64,000 bases of DNA from Herbaspirillum rubrisubalbicans (lineage in GTDB: Bacteria > Pseudomonadota > Gammaproteobacteria > Burkholderiales > Burkholderiaceae_D). The stretch is taken from NCBI RefSeq assembly GCF_003719195.1, contig NZ_CP024996.1, positions 4,402,001 through 4,466,000 on the forward strand. The letters are read 5' to 3'. Positions 1-9,306 of the stretch are shown piece by piece. Both the position numbers and the translations under genes were made by a program. The notes under the pieces are model-generated. The model saw only the letters and a program-made list of their open reading frames with translations, was not told where the DNA came from and did no database searches. Position 1 is the first letter of the stretch; every line of letters starts with the position of its first letter.

Positions 1-1391
1 TCTACGCGCGCGCCATCCTCTCCGAGCAGGGTCGCCTGAACCTGCAAGACATCGTGGTGGCCGATGCCCAGCAACAGGGTTCGATCACGGACGACAAGAA
101 GGGGAGCAAGGAAGCGCCGGCGAATACCGCCAGCAACACGCGCAAGACCACCTCGACCGCAGCGCTCACCAGCGCGGCACCAACGGCCGACACCCCCATC
201 GTGCAAGTCGGCCAGGTCGTACTGCAAGGCGGCAACATCAACTACACCGACAACTTCGTCAAACCCAACTACACGGCCAACATGACGGGCCTGGCCGGCA
301 CCATCGGCCAGATTTCCTCGGAAAAACCGCAACCGGCACCGGTCAACATCAGCGGCAAGATCGACAACGACGCCCCGCTACAGATCTCGGGTGCGCTCAA
401 CCCCCTGTTCAAGCCCATGTACCTGGACCTGAAGGCCAGCGCCAATGGCGTACAGCTGCCGCGCCTGACGCCCTACTCGGCCAAGTACGCCGGCTATCCG
501 ATCACCAAGGGCAAGCTGTCCATGGACGTGCAATACAAGATCGAAAACGACAAGCTGGTCGCCCAGAACGACCTGCGCATCGAACAGCTCACCTTCGGTG
601 AACGCGTGGATAGCCCCAACGCCACCAATCTACCGGTGATGTTGGCGGTATCGCTGCTCAAGGACAGGGAGGGCAACATCAACCTGAACCTGCCGATCTC
701 GGGCTCGCTCTCCGACCCGGAGTTTTCGGTGGGCGGCATCATCGTGCGCGTATTCGTCAACCTCATCGTCAAGGCCGTCACCTCGCCCTTCGCCTTGATC
801 GGCTCGATGTTCCGCGCTGACGAACACATTGGCGACCTGCATTACATCGCCTTCGCCCCCGGCTCTTCCGAGATCGACGACGAGGTGCGCAAGAAGCTCG
901 ACGCACTCGGTTACGCCCTGCATGAACGCCCCGGCATCAAGCTCGACATCACTGGCCGCGTCGATCCGCAGGTCGACGACCAGGGTCTGCGTCGTGAAGC
1001 GCTGGAGCGCAAGATGCGCGGCTTGAAGCGCGCCGACCTGATCGCCAAGGAAGGTCAGCCCTCCGGCCCGGTACGCATCTCCGCGGCCGAGCGCGGCAAG
1101 TACCTGGAGCGGGTCTACAAGGACAGCACGTTCGACAAGCCGCGCAACATGATCGGCCTGACCAAGTCGCTGCCTGAGGCCGAGATGGAAAAGATGATCC
1201 TGGAGCACACCGACATCACCCAGGACGACCTGCGCAACCTGGCCCAGCGGCGTGCCGACCAGGTGCGAAATTATTTACAGGAACAAAGCATCATCGAACC
1301 GGCGCGTATCTTCCTGATCGCGCCCAAGCTGGATGGCGCTGGCCTGCCGGCCCAGGAGCCGAAGGCACGGGTCGATCTGACGATACAGTGA
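1..1391 (+). CDS. DUF748/AsmA-like envelope protein, 3' part
   Basis: The reading frame is open from base 3 and enters from outside the window, so only the C-terminal ~460 residues are present; the apparent GTG at 54 is internal. The visible part has long stretches of alternating hydrophobic and polar residues. These are typical of the beta-rich AsmA/DUF748 envelope proteins, which often exceed 1000 residues and span the periplasm. Near the end a segment (FAPGSSEIDDEVRKKLDAL) resembles an OmpA-type peptidoglycan-binding motif, and the C-terminus (RRADQVRNYLQEQ...) has the OmpA-like helix pattern. The exact role is unknown; AsmA-like proteins are linked to lipid transport to the outer membrane. 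It stops 174 bases before the tmRNA. Family assignment is from pattern recognition only. Confidence 0.75.
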   Translation, partial: YARAILSEQGRLNLQDIVVADAQQQGSITDDKKGSKEAPANTASNTRKTTSTAALTSAAPTADTPIVQVGQVVLQGGNINYTDNFVKPNYTANMTGLAGTIGQISSEKPQPAPVNISGKIDNDAPLQISGALNPLFKPMYLDLKASANGVQLPRLTPYSAKYAGYPITKGKLSMDVQYKIENDKLVAQNDLRIEQLTFGERVDSPNATNLPVMLAVSLLKDREGNINLNLPISGSLSDPEFSVGGIIVRVFVNLIVKAVTSPFALIGSMFRADEHIGDLHYIAFAPGSSEIDDEVRKKLDALGYALHERPGIKLDITGRVDPQVDDQGLRREALERKMRGLKRADLIAKEGQPSGPVRISAAERGKYLERVYKDSTFDKPRNMIGLTKSLPEAEMEKMILEHTDITQDDLRNLAQRRADQVRNYLQEQSIIEPARIFLIAPKLDGAGLPAQEPKARVDLTIQ

Positions 1392-1453
1392 GGCAAAGGC
1401 CGCACAGGCCAGCCTTGAAAAGCCAGGCGCTGCCCATACAGTAGGGAGTAGGT

Positions 1454-1459
1454 TATAAT
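1454..1459 (+). promoter_or_regulatory. Probable -10 box of the tmRNA promoter
   Basis: A perfect TATAAT lies at 1454-1459 in the gap between the DUF748 gene and ssrA. No good -35 box sits at 16-18 bases upstream. Transcription would start about 100 bases before the mature tmRNA 5' end, leaving a leader to be removed by RNase P. Inference from the sequence only. Confidence 0.45.
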
Positions 1460-1565
1460 CGACCTCCCGCCGATCAAGCGGGCGCCTCTTCAGGAAGCTC
1501 TGCGAGAGGCCAGCGTAATACGCAAGTTCACGCGCCCAGCGGGATTTGCGAAGCTTCAACACCAC

Positions 1566-1946
1566 GGGGCCGACTTGGTTTCGACAGGGGTTGCAAAGCG
1601 GAACAGGGCATGCCGAGGACTGGTTACCTCGTTAATCCATCCGGAACTGCTTAAATGCAAACGACGAATCTTACGCTCTCGCAGCGTAAATCGCACCTAG
1701 AAACCTAAGAAACTTCTAGCTCTACAGCACTTCTTCCCTGGGGTGTGCTGGCAACAGCGGTAGAGTCATTTACAGGGAATCGTGGCGTATGGGGTTACTT
1801 CATACGTCATTAAATCCAAGGTAACTCGTCCTGTCGAAGCGTGTGCGTCCGCGTCGCCAGGATTAAAACCAATTGGCTGCACTACGCATGTAGAACTGTC
1901 TGTAGAGTGCTTCTGGACGCGGGTTCGATTCCCGCCGGCTCCACCA
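1566..1946 (+). ncRNA. ssrA: tmRNA (one-piece)
   Basis: The RNA begins GGGGCCGACTTGG and ends in the tRNA-like T-arm and CCA (GGTTCGATTCCC...CTCCACCA). The 5' GGGGCCG pairs with the 3' CGGCUCC to form the acceptor stem, with one G-U pair. The tag reading frame starts at the GCA resume codon at 1657 and reads ANDESYALAA before TAA at 1687-1689. This ends in the LAA degron expected for ClpXP targeting. The CCA is genome-encoded. Together with SmpB, tmRNA rescues stalled ribosomes. Both ends are defined by the acceptor-stem pairing. Confidence 0.97.
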
Positions 1947-1979
1947 AATATCTGTCCTTTGAAGTCCAGGGACATCTAG

Positions 1980-2018
1980 AAAACCCGCTTTTCTCCCAGG
2001 AGATAGCGGGTTTTTTGT
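1980..2018 (+). terminator. Rho-independent terminator after tmRNA
   Basis: AAAACCCGCT and AGCGGGTTTT form a stem around a ~17-base loop, followed by a run of T. It lies 33 bases after the tmRNA CCA end and is the obvious transcript end of ssrA. Confidence 0.85.
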
Positions 2019-2710
2019 TTATTGCGTCCAAGCGAGTTCGTTGACATCTGTGTTCTTTGGGGCTCGCCGAGGTCTTGACGCAACTCACGGAGCGGCGCGA
2101 ACCCATGGTCATCTGATCTGCCCGTTTCTTCAGTCCAAGCCAACTTGAAATAGCGCCGATGCGCTCACCATTTTTTGGCGAGATCGCGTCCAGCACATCA
2201 CTTCTTCAGCCTCGTGTTTCTTGTTCCAATATCTTAAGGTTCTTCACCTCACTGACATCCGCTTCACCGCATCGCTGGCGTCAGCCAGTAAGACTTTTCT
2301 CACTCACGCCGTAGCAATGGCTACCGCCCCCTGATCAGCCTCCCATGCGAGAAATCCAATACAAAAATTGCCTGCTAATTAGTTAGAAAAATTAAAGAAA
2401 ATACTTAAAAAAAACGGGGAATATCTCCCTCTCCGCCAGCCTTGTTAAATTAAAGTCAACGATTGTTATTGTTGCGCGCAACTATTTCATTAATTGCTGC
2501 TTGGAACGGTGTAATGGGCCTTCCAGATCATCGGCCGGCTCAATATAATCAGCACGCAACAAAAATAAGTTACGACCGTAAAGAAATACATTCAACGAAC
2601 TAAATGATTACGGCGTAAATTCACCGCACCAAGTGACTTAAGGTTTGGGGGTCAAACCGATATTCAAAAACAGGAATCTCTGTTTTTTCATGAAGAGGGG
2701 TTGGGTAGGT
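2019..2710. other. Intergenic region before the chemoreceptor gene
   Basis: I see no credible gene here; the short open frames on both strands have no family resemblance. From about 2340 to 2620 the DNA turns strongly AT-rich (runs of A near 2395-2412). This is typical of a promoter and upstream activating region for the receptor gene that follows. No clear sigma-28 (TAAA-N15-GCCGATAA) promoter could be found. The tmRNA 3' end is a common integration site, but I saw no repeat of it downstream. Confidence 0.6.
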
Positions 2711-4282
2711 ATGTCGTTATTGCACAAGTTGTCGGTGGGAAGGCGTTTGGCCTTGGGTTACGCAGTGATCGTGGGACTGATGGTGGCCATGCTGCTGGTC
2801 ATGCTGGGGCAGCTCCGTGCGGTGGGTCAGGCTAACGATATTCTTCAAGAAGAGCAGGCCGAGCGGCTGTCGCTGGCTAAGGAATGGCGGGAAAACATCG
2901 TTGTCAACGTGGCGCGGGCATTGGCACTGGGGGTGACCGCCAACGACACGCTGCTGAAATTCTTTTCTGACGACATGGCCTACCTGGTCAAGCGCACTAC
3001 CGAAATCCAGAAGCGCTACACCGAACTTGACCAGACCGAGGAAGGCAAGGCCATCCTCCAGCGCATGGGCGAAGAACGCAAGCGCTATCTGGTCGTGCGC
3101 CAAAAGCTGGAGGAAGTCGGAGCCGATGCCGCCACACGCGCGCAACTGGTACAAGACATGCAGTCGATCGCCACGGCCTACATCAAGCAGGGCACCAATC
3201 TCGTCCATTATCAGGAGAAACGCACCCACGAACTGGGCGGCGAGATCGACGCTGCCCTGGATCGCTCTCGTCTGGTGCTGCTGGGCGCGACGGCAGCCAG
3301 CATTGTCTGCGCCATCCTGCTGGGTTGGCTGTTGACCCGCAGTATCGCCGCGCCGCTACATGAGATGCAGACCCTGACCTTGCGAATCGCCGCCGGTGAC
3401 CTGACGGCCAGCGTGCCAGCGGCGCAAGGGCGTTCGGAACTAGCGGCCCTGCTCAACAACGTGGGCAACATGCAGGAATCACTGCGCTCGCTGGTCAGCA
3501 AGTCACGCCAAGCCGCCATGTCGGTGAACCAGGCCAGCAGTGAGGCTGCCGCGGGCAATAGCGACCTCAGCGCCCGCACCGAGCAAGCAGCTTCCAGTCT
3601 GGAGCAGACCGCCAGCGCAATGGAGCAAATCGCTTCCACCGCCCAGCAATCGGCCGAGTTTGCGCGTTCGGCGAACCACCAGGTGAGCAAGGCGTCCGAC
3701 GTGGCCCAGCAAGGTGGTCAGGTGATGGGCGATGTGGTGCAGACGATGAACCGTATCGATGAAGCCAGCCGACGCATCGCCGACATCATCAGCGTCATCG
3801 ACGGCATCGCCTTCCAGACCAACATCCTGGCGCTGAACGCGGCGGTCGAGGCAGCGCGTGCTGGCGAGCAGGGCCGCGGCTTTGCGGTAGTGGCCTCGGA
3901 AGTGCGCACACTGGCCCAGCGCAGCGCCACCGCAGCACGCGAAATCAAGGACCTGATTAATGCCTCAATGTCGGCGGTCGGTGGCGGAATGAGCCTGGTC
4001 AACGACGCGGGCAAGATCATTCGGGACGTGGTGCAGAACGTCGACTTGGTGCGCAAGACCATCGCCGAGATTTCTGTGGCGGCCGAAGAACAAAGTCGCG
4101 GCATTGGCGAGGTGAATGCGGCGATCTCCCAGCTCGAACAAGCTACGCAGCAAAATGCGGCACTGGTGGAGCAAACCACGTCTGCGACCCTGCAACTGAA
4201 CCAGCAGGCGGTCGTGCTGGCTGAAGTGATCAGCGACTTCAAGCTGCCGCTTGAGCACTCCGCACTGGTCATCGAGATGTAA
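2711..4282 (+). CDS. Methyl-accepting chemotaxis protein
   Basis: Inner-membrane chemoreceptor of 523 residues. From the chosen ATG ([13 protein letters not shown]) it has TM1 at about 13-35, a periplasmic helical ligand domain of the four-helix-bundle type to about 186, TM2 at 187-209, a HAMP linker, and the cytoplasmic helical hairpin. The highly conserved tip, which binds CheA/CheW ([21 protein letters not shown]), is at about 363-398. The open frame reaches back to 2645. However, family members begin at the short basic segment just before TM1, and the extra 22 residues are not receptor-like. There is no CheR/CheB-binding pentapeptide at the C-terminus (ends LVIEM). The ligand cannot be told from sequence. 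The gene stands alone, with AT-rich DNA upstream. Confidence 0.93.
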   Translation: MSLLHKLSVGRRLALGYAVIVGLMVAMLLVMLGQLRAVGQANDILQEEQAERLSLAKEWRENIVVNVARALALGVTANDTLLKFFSDDMAYLVKRTTEIQKRYTELDQTEEGKAILQRMGEERKRYLVVRQKLEEVGADAATRAQLVQDMQSIATAYIKQGTNLVHYQEKRTHELGGEIDAALDRSRLVLLGATAASIVCAILLGWLLTRSIAAPLHEMQTLTLRIAAGDLTASVPAAQGRSELAALLNNVGNMQESLRSLVSKSRQAAMSVNQASSEAAAGNSDLSARTEQAASSLEQTASAMEQIASTAQQSAEFARSANHQVSKASDVAQQGGQVMGDVVQTMNRIDEASRRIADIISVIDGIAFQTNILALNAAVEAARAGEQGRGFAVVASEVRTLAQRSATAAREIKDLINASMSAVGGGMSLVNDAGKIIRDVVQNVDLVRKTIAEISVAAEEQSRGIGEVNAAISQLEQATQQNAALVEQTTSATLQLNQQAVVLAEVISDFKLPLEHSALVIEM

Positions 4283-4789
4283 GTCAAGTTGCGGGGCGGG
4301 TGAGGAGGGGCAGATACTGCGACTGCTTACCTACATGACTTTGAATGCGCTGGTCGGAAAGCACGACGCGCACGCCCTGCCCCACACAACATTATCTTTC
4401 CAGCAACACAATTCTCGTTCCCGCCCCTACCAACCACGCGCATGTTTTGTTGGGGAATTAGAGAATCAGGCACAAAAAAAAGCACGTCCGATTCCAACAT
4501 TCACGACGAAAAACGTACCGAAACGACAACGCCCGCACAGCGGATAGTCTCGGTGGGTGTGGCTTTCCGCGTTTTTGTATGAAAATTTCGTGTTAATTCA
4601 ATAGGGTTTTGTCGTACCATTACCCCGCTTACAAAATGTAACCATTTACGACACTGGATTAACGCTGCAAATCAATAAAAGACAGCCTACTTCCTTGACG
4701 GTCCGTACTCGGCGTGCGCAGAAAGTTGGGCAAACGAGGGAATCCAGTGCACTACAACGCCGAAAAGAAGCCTTCGGGCTTTTGAAGAT
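4283..4789. other. Intergenic region upstream of the aryl polyene cluster
   Basis: No gene is supported in these 507 bases. The second half is AT-rich and contains the best promoter candidate for the long downstream operon (see 4609-4637). A run of A at about 4474-4482 and several T runs follow the chemoreceptor gene, but no convincing hairpin terminator was found. Confidence 0.5.
4609..4637 (+). promoter_or_regulatory. Candidate sigma-70 promoter of the aryl polyene operon
   Basis: TTGTCG (4609-4614) and CAAAAT (4632-4637) are separated by 17 bases; each box matches four of six consensus positions. It would leave a 5' leader of about 145 bases before the first gene. Only a pattern match. 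Confidence 0.35.
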
Positions 4790-5590
4790 ATGTTTTCAGG
4801 GGATGTCAGTTTTTCAGTTGCGTCACATGCGCAGTGGGTTCCGGGAATCGAATCTGCAGCAGATTGGCAACAATGGATCCGGGGTGATCGCCAGGCGGCA
4901 GGTTCGGGAGAACCGGCAGTCAAGGTCATGCCGCCCATGCTGCGCCGGCGCACCAGCCCGGTAGGAAAACTGGCGCTTGAAACTGCCTACGCCGCCCTGG
5001 CCCCCCTTGCCCCTGCCGACCCAGACGCCGATACACTTTCTACGCGCGACATCCCCGTGATCTTCGCCTCGCGTCATGGCGAGTGCGCCCGTTCGGTGGA
5101 ATTGCAGATGGCACTGGCCGAGGCCGCACCGATGTCGCCGACCGCCTTCAGCCTCTCGGTGCACAACGCCAACGCTGGCCTGTTTTCCATCGCCCGTGGC
5201 AGCCAGGCCAATACCATCGCCGTGGCGGCCGGACAAAGCACGGTAGAACAGGCCGTCATCGAAGCCTGCGGGCTGCTTGCCGATGGGGCAAGGCAAGTCC
5301 TAATGGTGGTGGCCGATGCGCCGTTGCCGGAAATTTTTGCCGACTATGCCGACGAACGCGAGGAACCCTGCGGCTGGTCCTGGCTGATGCGGGCGGCCGA
5401 CGAACACGCGGCGCTGCCCACGCTGTCGCTACAATGGCAACCGGCCGAGCCGCTGGCATCTACGCCAGCGGCTGCCTGCACCGACACCAGCGGTGCCGCC
5501 GCCGTGCTGCGCTTTTTCCTCGACCATGGCCGCCCCACTCTGCAACGCCAGGCCGATGGTCGCCGTTGGCACTGGACGCGGCATGATTGA
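4790..5590 (+). CDS. Ketosynthase-like protein (APE chain-length-factor type)
   Basis: A 266-residue protein of the Ketoacyl-synt_2 (PF13723) kind that opens aryl polyene clusters (ApeC type). Family proteins pair with an active ketosynthase, much like the chain length factor of type II polyketide synthases. The N-terminal motif (WVPGIESAADWQQW) and the segment SLSVHNANAGLFS at about 121-133 are characteristic. Where an active ketosynthase has its Cys, this protein has none, so it should not condense chains itself. It is also far shorter than a full ketosynthase. It overlaps the next gene by 8 bases. The start codon has only a weak upstream ribosome site (GAAGAT), so the exact start is less certain than the identity. 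Confidence 0.85.
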   Translation: MFSGDVSFSVASHAQWVPGIESAADWQQWIRGDRQAAGSGEPAVKVMPPMLRRRTSPVGKLALETAYAALAPLAPADPDADTLSTRDIPVIFASRHGECARSVELQMALAEAAPMSPTAFSLSVHNANAGLFSIARGSQANTIAVAAGQSTVEQAVIEACGLLADGARQVLMVVADAPLPEIFADYADEREEPCGWSWLMRAADEHAALPTLSLQWQPAEPLASTPAAACTDTSGAAAVLRFFLDHGRPTLQRQADGRRWHWTRHD

Positions 5591-6371
5591 GCGCCACCTT
5601 TCGCAACTCGACCGTGGCTGGCGCGTGCTGGCCACGGGCCTGTGCTTCGCCGTCTTCGGCGTGGGCGGGCTGCTGCTGCGGCTGGTGATCTTCCCCATCC
5701 TGCAGTTGCTGGTACGGAACGCACGGCAACGCGTGCTGTGGGCTCGCCACATCATCCGCTTGGCGTTTCGCGCCTTCGTCGAACTCATGCGCATGGTGGG
5801 CGTGATCCGCTACGAAATCACCGGTCTGGAACGCCTGAACCGCAATGGCCTGCTGATCCTCGCCAACCATCCCACACTGATCGATACGGTGTTGCTGATG
5901 GCCTTCGTGCGCCACGCCGACTGCATCGTCAAGAATGCGCTGTGGCGCAACCCCTTCACACGCGGGCCGATCCGCGCCGCGGGCTACATCAGCAATGACC
6001 AGGGGCCAGACCTGATCGACGATTGCATCCAATCCGTGCGCGCAGGCGGCAACCTGATCATCTTCCCGGAAGGCACGCGCACCCCCAGCAATGGCGACAT
6101 CAACCTCAAGCGCGGCGCCGCCAACGTGGCCGTGCGCGGCCAGTGTGCCATCACCCCGGTGCGCATCCGCTGTACGCCCGGCACGCTGAGCAAGGGTGAG
6201 AAATGGTGGCAGGTACCGCCGACCCGGGCGCACTTCCGGCTGCATATCGGCGAGGACATCCATCTTGATCGCGTCATCGGTGATGAACTTTCTCATGGTG
6301 CCCACAACCCCACGCTGGCCGCACGCCAGTTGACGACTTACCTGCAACAGTACTTCATGAAAGAACAATAA
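5583..6371 (+). CDS. 1-acylglycerol-phosphate-type acyltransferase
   Basis: PlsC-like lysophospholipid acyltransferase of 262 residues. Two hydrophobic segments near 15-45 anchor it in the inner membrane. The catalytic HX4D box is at H96-D101 (NHPTLID), and the FPEGTRTP motif that binds the phosphate acceptor follows at about 160. In aryl polyene clusters this enzyme (ApeD position) is thought to help attach the polyene to a lipid carrier; the acceptor is not known from this sequence. The ATG at 5583 lies inside the end of the preceding gene, giving translational coupling. The open frame runs further upstream, but only through the overlapping gene. Confidence 0.88.
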   Translation: MIERHLSQLDRGWRVLATGLCFAVFGVGGLLLRLVIFPILQLLVRNARQRVLWARHIIRLAFRAFVELMRMVGVIRYEITGLERLNRNGLLILANHPTLIDTVLLMAFVRHADCIVKNALWRNPFTRGPIRAAGYISNDQGPDLIDDCIQSVRAGGNLIIFPEGTRTPSNGDINLKRGAANVAVRGQCAITPVRIRCTPGTLSKGEKWWQVPPTRAHFRLHIGEDIHLDRVIGDELSHGAHNPTLAARQLTTYLQQYFMKEQ

Positions 6372-6374
6372 GCG

Positions 6375-6653
6375 ATGCAAGCGCTGGAACACGATATCAA
6401 GCAACTCATCATCGAGACTCTCGATCTGGAAGACCTCACACCCGAAGACATCGACAGCGCCGCGCCGCTGTTCGGCGACGGCCTGGGCCTGGATTCCATC
6501 GATGCGCTGGAACTGGGCATGAGCCTGCAAAAGCGCTATGGCATCAAGCTCGCGGCCAATTCCGAGGAAACCCGCAAGCATTTCGCTTCGGTCCAGTCCC
6601 TGGCCGCCCTGGTGGCCAGTCACCAAAATCAGGCAGCAGCATCCGCCACCTGA
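6375..6653 (+). CDS. apeE: Acyl carrier protein 1 of the APE synthase
   Basis: A 92-residue acidic carrier protein. The 4'-phosphopantetheine attachment serine is S41 in GLGLDSIDALEL, the classical D-S-[LI] site at the start of helix II. Aryl polyene systems always carry two carrier proteins, one next to the other, between the acyltransferase and the COG4648 membrane protein; this is the first. It begins 3 bases after the acyltransferase stop. The C-terminus is Ala-rich and flexible. The symbol follows the E. coli/Xenorhabdus ape naming by position and family. Confidence 0.9.
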   Translation: MQALEHDIKQLIIETLDLEDLTPEDIDSAAPLFGDGLGLDSIDALELGMSLQKRYGIKLAANSEETRKHFASVQSLAALVASHQNQAAASAT

Positions 6654-6688
6654 CAAACACGCCAAGCCACCCGCAAGAGAAGCACATC

Positions 6689-6967
6689 ATGACCACTCTC
6701 ACATCTGACATGACCAAGGACGAAATCACCGTGTGGATCGTCGATATGCTGCACGAGATGTTCGAGCTCGACAAAGCCAGCATCACGCCCCAGTCCAATC
6801 TCTATACCGACCTGGACATCGACAGCATCGATGCCGTGGATATCGTGGTCAAGCTCAACCAGACCACCGGCAAGCGCATCCAACCGGAGGTCTTCCGCAG
6901 CGTGCGCACGGTGCAGGATGTGGTGGAGATCCTGGCCGGCCTGATAAGCGAACAGGCGCACGCGTGA
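6689..6967 (+). CDS. apeF: Acyl carrier protein 2 of the APE synthase
   Basis: A second 92-residue carrier protein with the attachment serine S46 in DLDIDSIDAVDI. It differs clearly from the first carrier, as expected if the two have separate duties (starter loading versus elongation, as shown biochemically for other aryl polyene synthases). The gap to the first carrier gene is 35 bases, and AAGAGAAG upstream is an acceptable ribosome site. It must be activated by a phosphopantetheinyl transferase, probably the one at 20812. Symbol by cluster position. Confidence 0.9.
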   Translation: MTTLTSDMTKDEITVWIVDMLHEMFELDKASITPQSNLYTDLDIDSIDAVDIVVKLNQTTGKRIQPEVFRSVRTVQDVVEILAGLISEQAHA

Positions 6968-6971
6968 GCGC

Positions 6972-7538
6972 ATGAAGCCGCCCGCGATGTCCCGCTTGGC
7001 CACCCTGGCCGGCCCGCTGTTGATCCTGCTTTATCCCCTGCTGATCTGGTACGCCCACGGCCGCGTCGAGCCGCGCACGCTGGCCTTGCTGCTGGTCTTG
7101 ATCGCCGCTGTGCGCCTGTTCACCGCACGCGTGGGCCGCCCGCTGCGCTGGATGGGGGTGGCGGCGCTGGCCCTGGCCGCGCCCGCCCTGTACTGGAATG
7201 CGCTACTGCCGCTGAAACTCTATCCGGTGGCCATTAGCGCCGGCATGTTGGCACTGTTCGGCTACAGCCTCTACAAGCCGCCCTCCGTGATCGAACGCAT
7301 GGCGCGCTTGAGCTCGCCCGATCTGCCGCTGTTTGCCATCGCCTACACGCGCCGCGTGACCCAGGTCTGGTGCCTGTTCTTCGCCCTCAACGGCAGCATC
7401 GCCCTGGGCACCGCCCTGTGGGCCTCGCCGATCGTGTGGTCGATGTACACGGGCGTGATTTCCTATCTCGCCATGGGCTTGCTGTTTGCCGGCGAATACC
7501 TGGTGCGCCTGCACGTGCGGCGCCAGCATCATGCGTGA
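6972..7538 (+). CDS. COG4648-type membrane protein of APE clusters
   Basis: A 188-residue, very hydrophobic protein with about five or six membrane segments (for example LLILLYPLLIWYA near 16-28 and ALLLVLIAAVRLF near 38-50). No catalytic motif is visible. Proteins of this kind occupy the same position in aryl polyene clusters, between the second carrier protein and the AMP-ligase (ApeG position). Its biochemical job is not established; a scaffold or transport role at the inner membrane is a guess. It starts 4 bases after the preceding stop. Confidence 0.8.
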   Translation: MKPPAMSRLATLAGPLLILLYPLLIWYAHGRVEPRTLALLLVLIAAVRLFTARVGRPLRWMGVAALALAAPALYWNALLPLKLYPVAISAGMLALFGYSLYKPPSVIERMARLSSPDLPLFAIAYTRRVTQVWCLFFALNGSIALGTALWASPIVWSMYTGVISYLAMGLLFAGEYLVRLHVRRQHHA

Positions 7539-7545
7539 GGCCGGC

Positions 7546-9306
7546 ATGGTACAGCTCGCCGCCCCGCTGGACCTGCTGCAACTTCCCTTCCAGGCTTTCG
7601 ACGCCGCACGCGTGATCGGCTGGCGCGATGGCGAGGCCGTCACCCATGCCGCCTGGCGCTGCGAACTACTGCGCTGGAAACAACTGCTGCAGGAAACGCC
7701 GGGCCAGCGCTTCGCCCTGTTCCATCACGACACCCTGCATTTTGCTGCTGCCCTGTTCGCTGCCTGGCTGGCCGGCAAGACCACTTACCTGCCCAGCGAC
7801 GCCCTGCCCGAGACCTGCCGCCAGCTACAAGGTGAAGTCGATGGCTTCCTCGGCCAGTTCGGTTCGCACTGCCCGGCCTTGCAACCCACCGAGGATGCGC
7901 CGCATGAGCAGGAAGCTGCCCCCTGGCCGGCCTTGCGCGGCGATTTTCCGGCACTGGTGGTCTATACCTCCGGCAGCACCGGCGCAGCACAAGCCATTCC
8001 CAAGCAACTGGCACAGATGGCCAATGAAGTGGCCACGCTGGAAACCCTGTTCGGCGCGCGCCTGGGCCAGGCAGACATCATCTCTACCGTTTCGCACCAG
8101 CATATCTACGGCTTGCTATTCAAAGTGTTATGGGCACTGTGCGCCGGTCGCCCGATACAGGCTGGCAGCGCCTTCTTCCCCGAAGACCTGCAACGCCTGG
8201 TGGGTCAGCGACCATGGGTATTGCTGTCCAGCCCGGCCCATTTGAAGCGCCTGCCGGAACAGGCTACCCAACCCGAGGTGACGCAACTGCGCGCCATCTT
8301 TTCTTCCGGTGGCCCGCTGCCGGCCGAGGCGGCGCGCGATACAGCGCTCACGTTGGGCCAGCGCCCGCTGGAAATCTATGGCAGTTCGGAAACCGGAGGC
8401 ATTGCCTGGCGTCAGCCCGAATCCGATCCCGCGTTGCGGCGCGAGCACTGGCAGGTCATGCCGGGCGTGGAGGTACGCATCGGCGCCAGCGGCGAGCTGG
8501 AAGTACGCTCGCCACACCTACCCGATCGCAGCTGGTTCGGTCTGGCCGACCGTGCCGTACTGGTGGAAGAGATAGCTGGTGCCTTTGAACTGCGCGGGCG
8601 CAGCGACCGCATCGTCAAGCTGGAAGAAAAACGCATCTCGCTGACCCGCATCGAACAATTACTGGCTGCCAGCCCGCTGGTGGCCGAGGTGCGCGTGATC
8701 GTCCACCAGGGTCGACGCGCACGCCAGTTCATCGCCGCCTTCGTGGTCCCCAGCGCCAGCGGGCGCGCCCTGTTGCAAGCCCAAGGCAAGCTGACCCTCA
8801 ATGGCGCGCTCAAGAGCGTGCTGGCCGGTGCCATCGAAGCCATCGCCCTGCCGCGCCTGTGGCGCTATCTGGACGCCATGCCAGTGAACGCGCAAGGCAA
8901 GCTCACCCTGTCGGCGCTGACCGCGCTGCTGGAGAATCCACCACCGAGCGCCGCGCGCGCCCCCACCCTGCCGCGCCTGACCGAACTGCAACGCGCCGCC
9001 GATCAAGTCCAGCTGGCGCTGGAGATCCCGCCCGACCTGCTGTACTTCCAGGGCCACTTCCCCGGCTCGCCCATCCTGCCGGGGGTGGTGCAGACCGACT
9101 GGTCGCTGCTGCTGGGACGGCGTTATTTCACGCTGCCACCGCGTTTTCTGGGCCTGAACGCACTCAAGTTCCAGCGCGTCATCACCCCCGGAATGCGCGT
9201 GCTGATGGACCTGCATTACGATGCCGCCAAGGCCGTGCTGTCCTTCCGCCTGTATTCCGAAGGTGGACAGCACGCCAGCGGACGTTTCCAGCTAGGACCA
9301 GCATGA
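7546..9306 (+). CDS. Aryl-ACP/CoA ligase fused to ApeI-type dehydratase
   Basis: A 586-residue fusion. Residues 1 to about 460 form an ANL-superfamily adenylating enzyme (ApeH type), with the phosphate-binding motif YTSGSTG at 140-146 and the C-terminal catalytic lysine K452 in NAQGKLTL. It should activate the aromatic starter acid and load it onto a carrier protein. Residues about 475-586 form a hot-dog dehydratase of the ApeI/FabZ kind with active-site H504 in FQGHFPGSPILPG. In many clusters these are two genes; here they share one frame without a stop. ATG 7546 was chosen because GAGG sits 6 bases before it; ATG 7531 is also possible. It overlaps the glycosyltransferase gene by 4 bases. 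Confidence 0.9.
   Translation: MVQLAAPLDLLQLPFQAFDAARVIGWRDGEAVTHAAWRCELLRWKQLLQETPGQRFALFHHDTLHFAAALFAAWLAGKTTYLPSDALPETCRQLQGEVDGFLGQFGSHCPALQPTEDAPHEQEAAPWPALRGDFPALVVYTSGSTGAAQAIPKQLAQMANEVATLETLFGARLGQADIISTVSHQHIYGLLFKVLWALCAGRPIQAGSAFFPEDLQRLVGQRPWVLLSSPAHLKRLPEQATQPEVTQLRAIFSSGGPLPAEAARDTALTLGQRPLEIYGSSETGGIAWRQPESDPALRREHWQVMPGVEVRIGASGELEVRSPHLPDRSWFGLADRAVLVEEIAGAFELRGRSDRIVKLEEKRISLTRIEQLLAASPLVAEVRVIVHQGRRARQFIAAFVVPSASGRALLQAQGKLTLNGALKSVLAGAIEAIALPRLWRYLDAMPVNAQGKLTLSALTALLENPPPSAARAPTLPRLTELQRAADQVQLALEIPPDLLYFQGHFPGSPILPGVVQTDWSLLLGRRYFTLPPRFLGLNALKFQRVITPGMRVLMDLHYDAAKAVLSFRLYSEGGQHASGRFQLGPA

Noticed and set aside
1566..1946. tmRNA 3' end as a phage or island attachment site
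   Set aside because: No repeat of the ssrA 3' end, integrase gene or phage gene was seen in the window.
1782..2196. Short open frames across the tmRNA and its terminator
   Set aside because: They overlap a firmly identified structural RNA and show no protein-family features.
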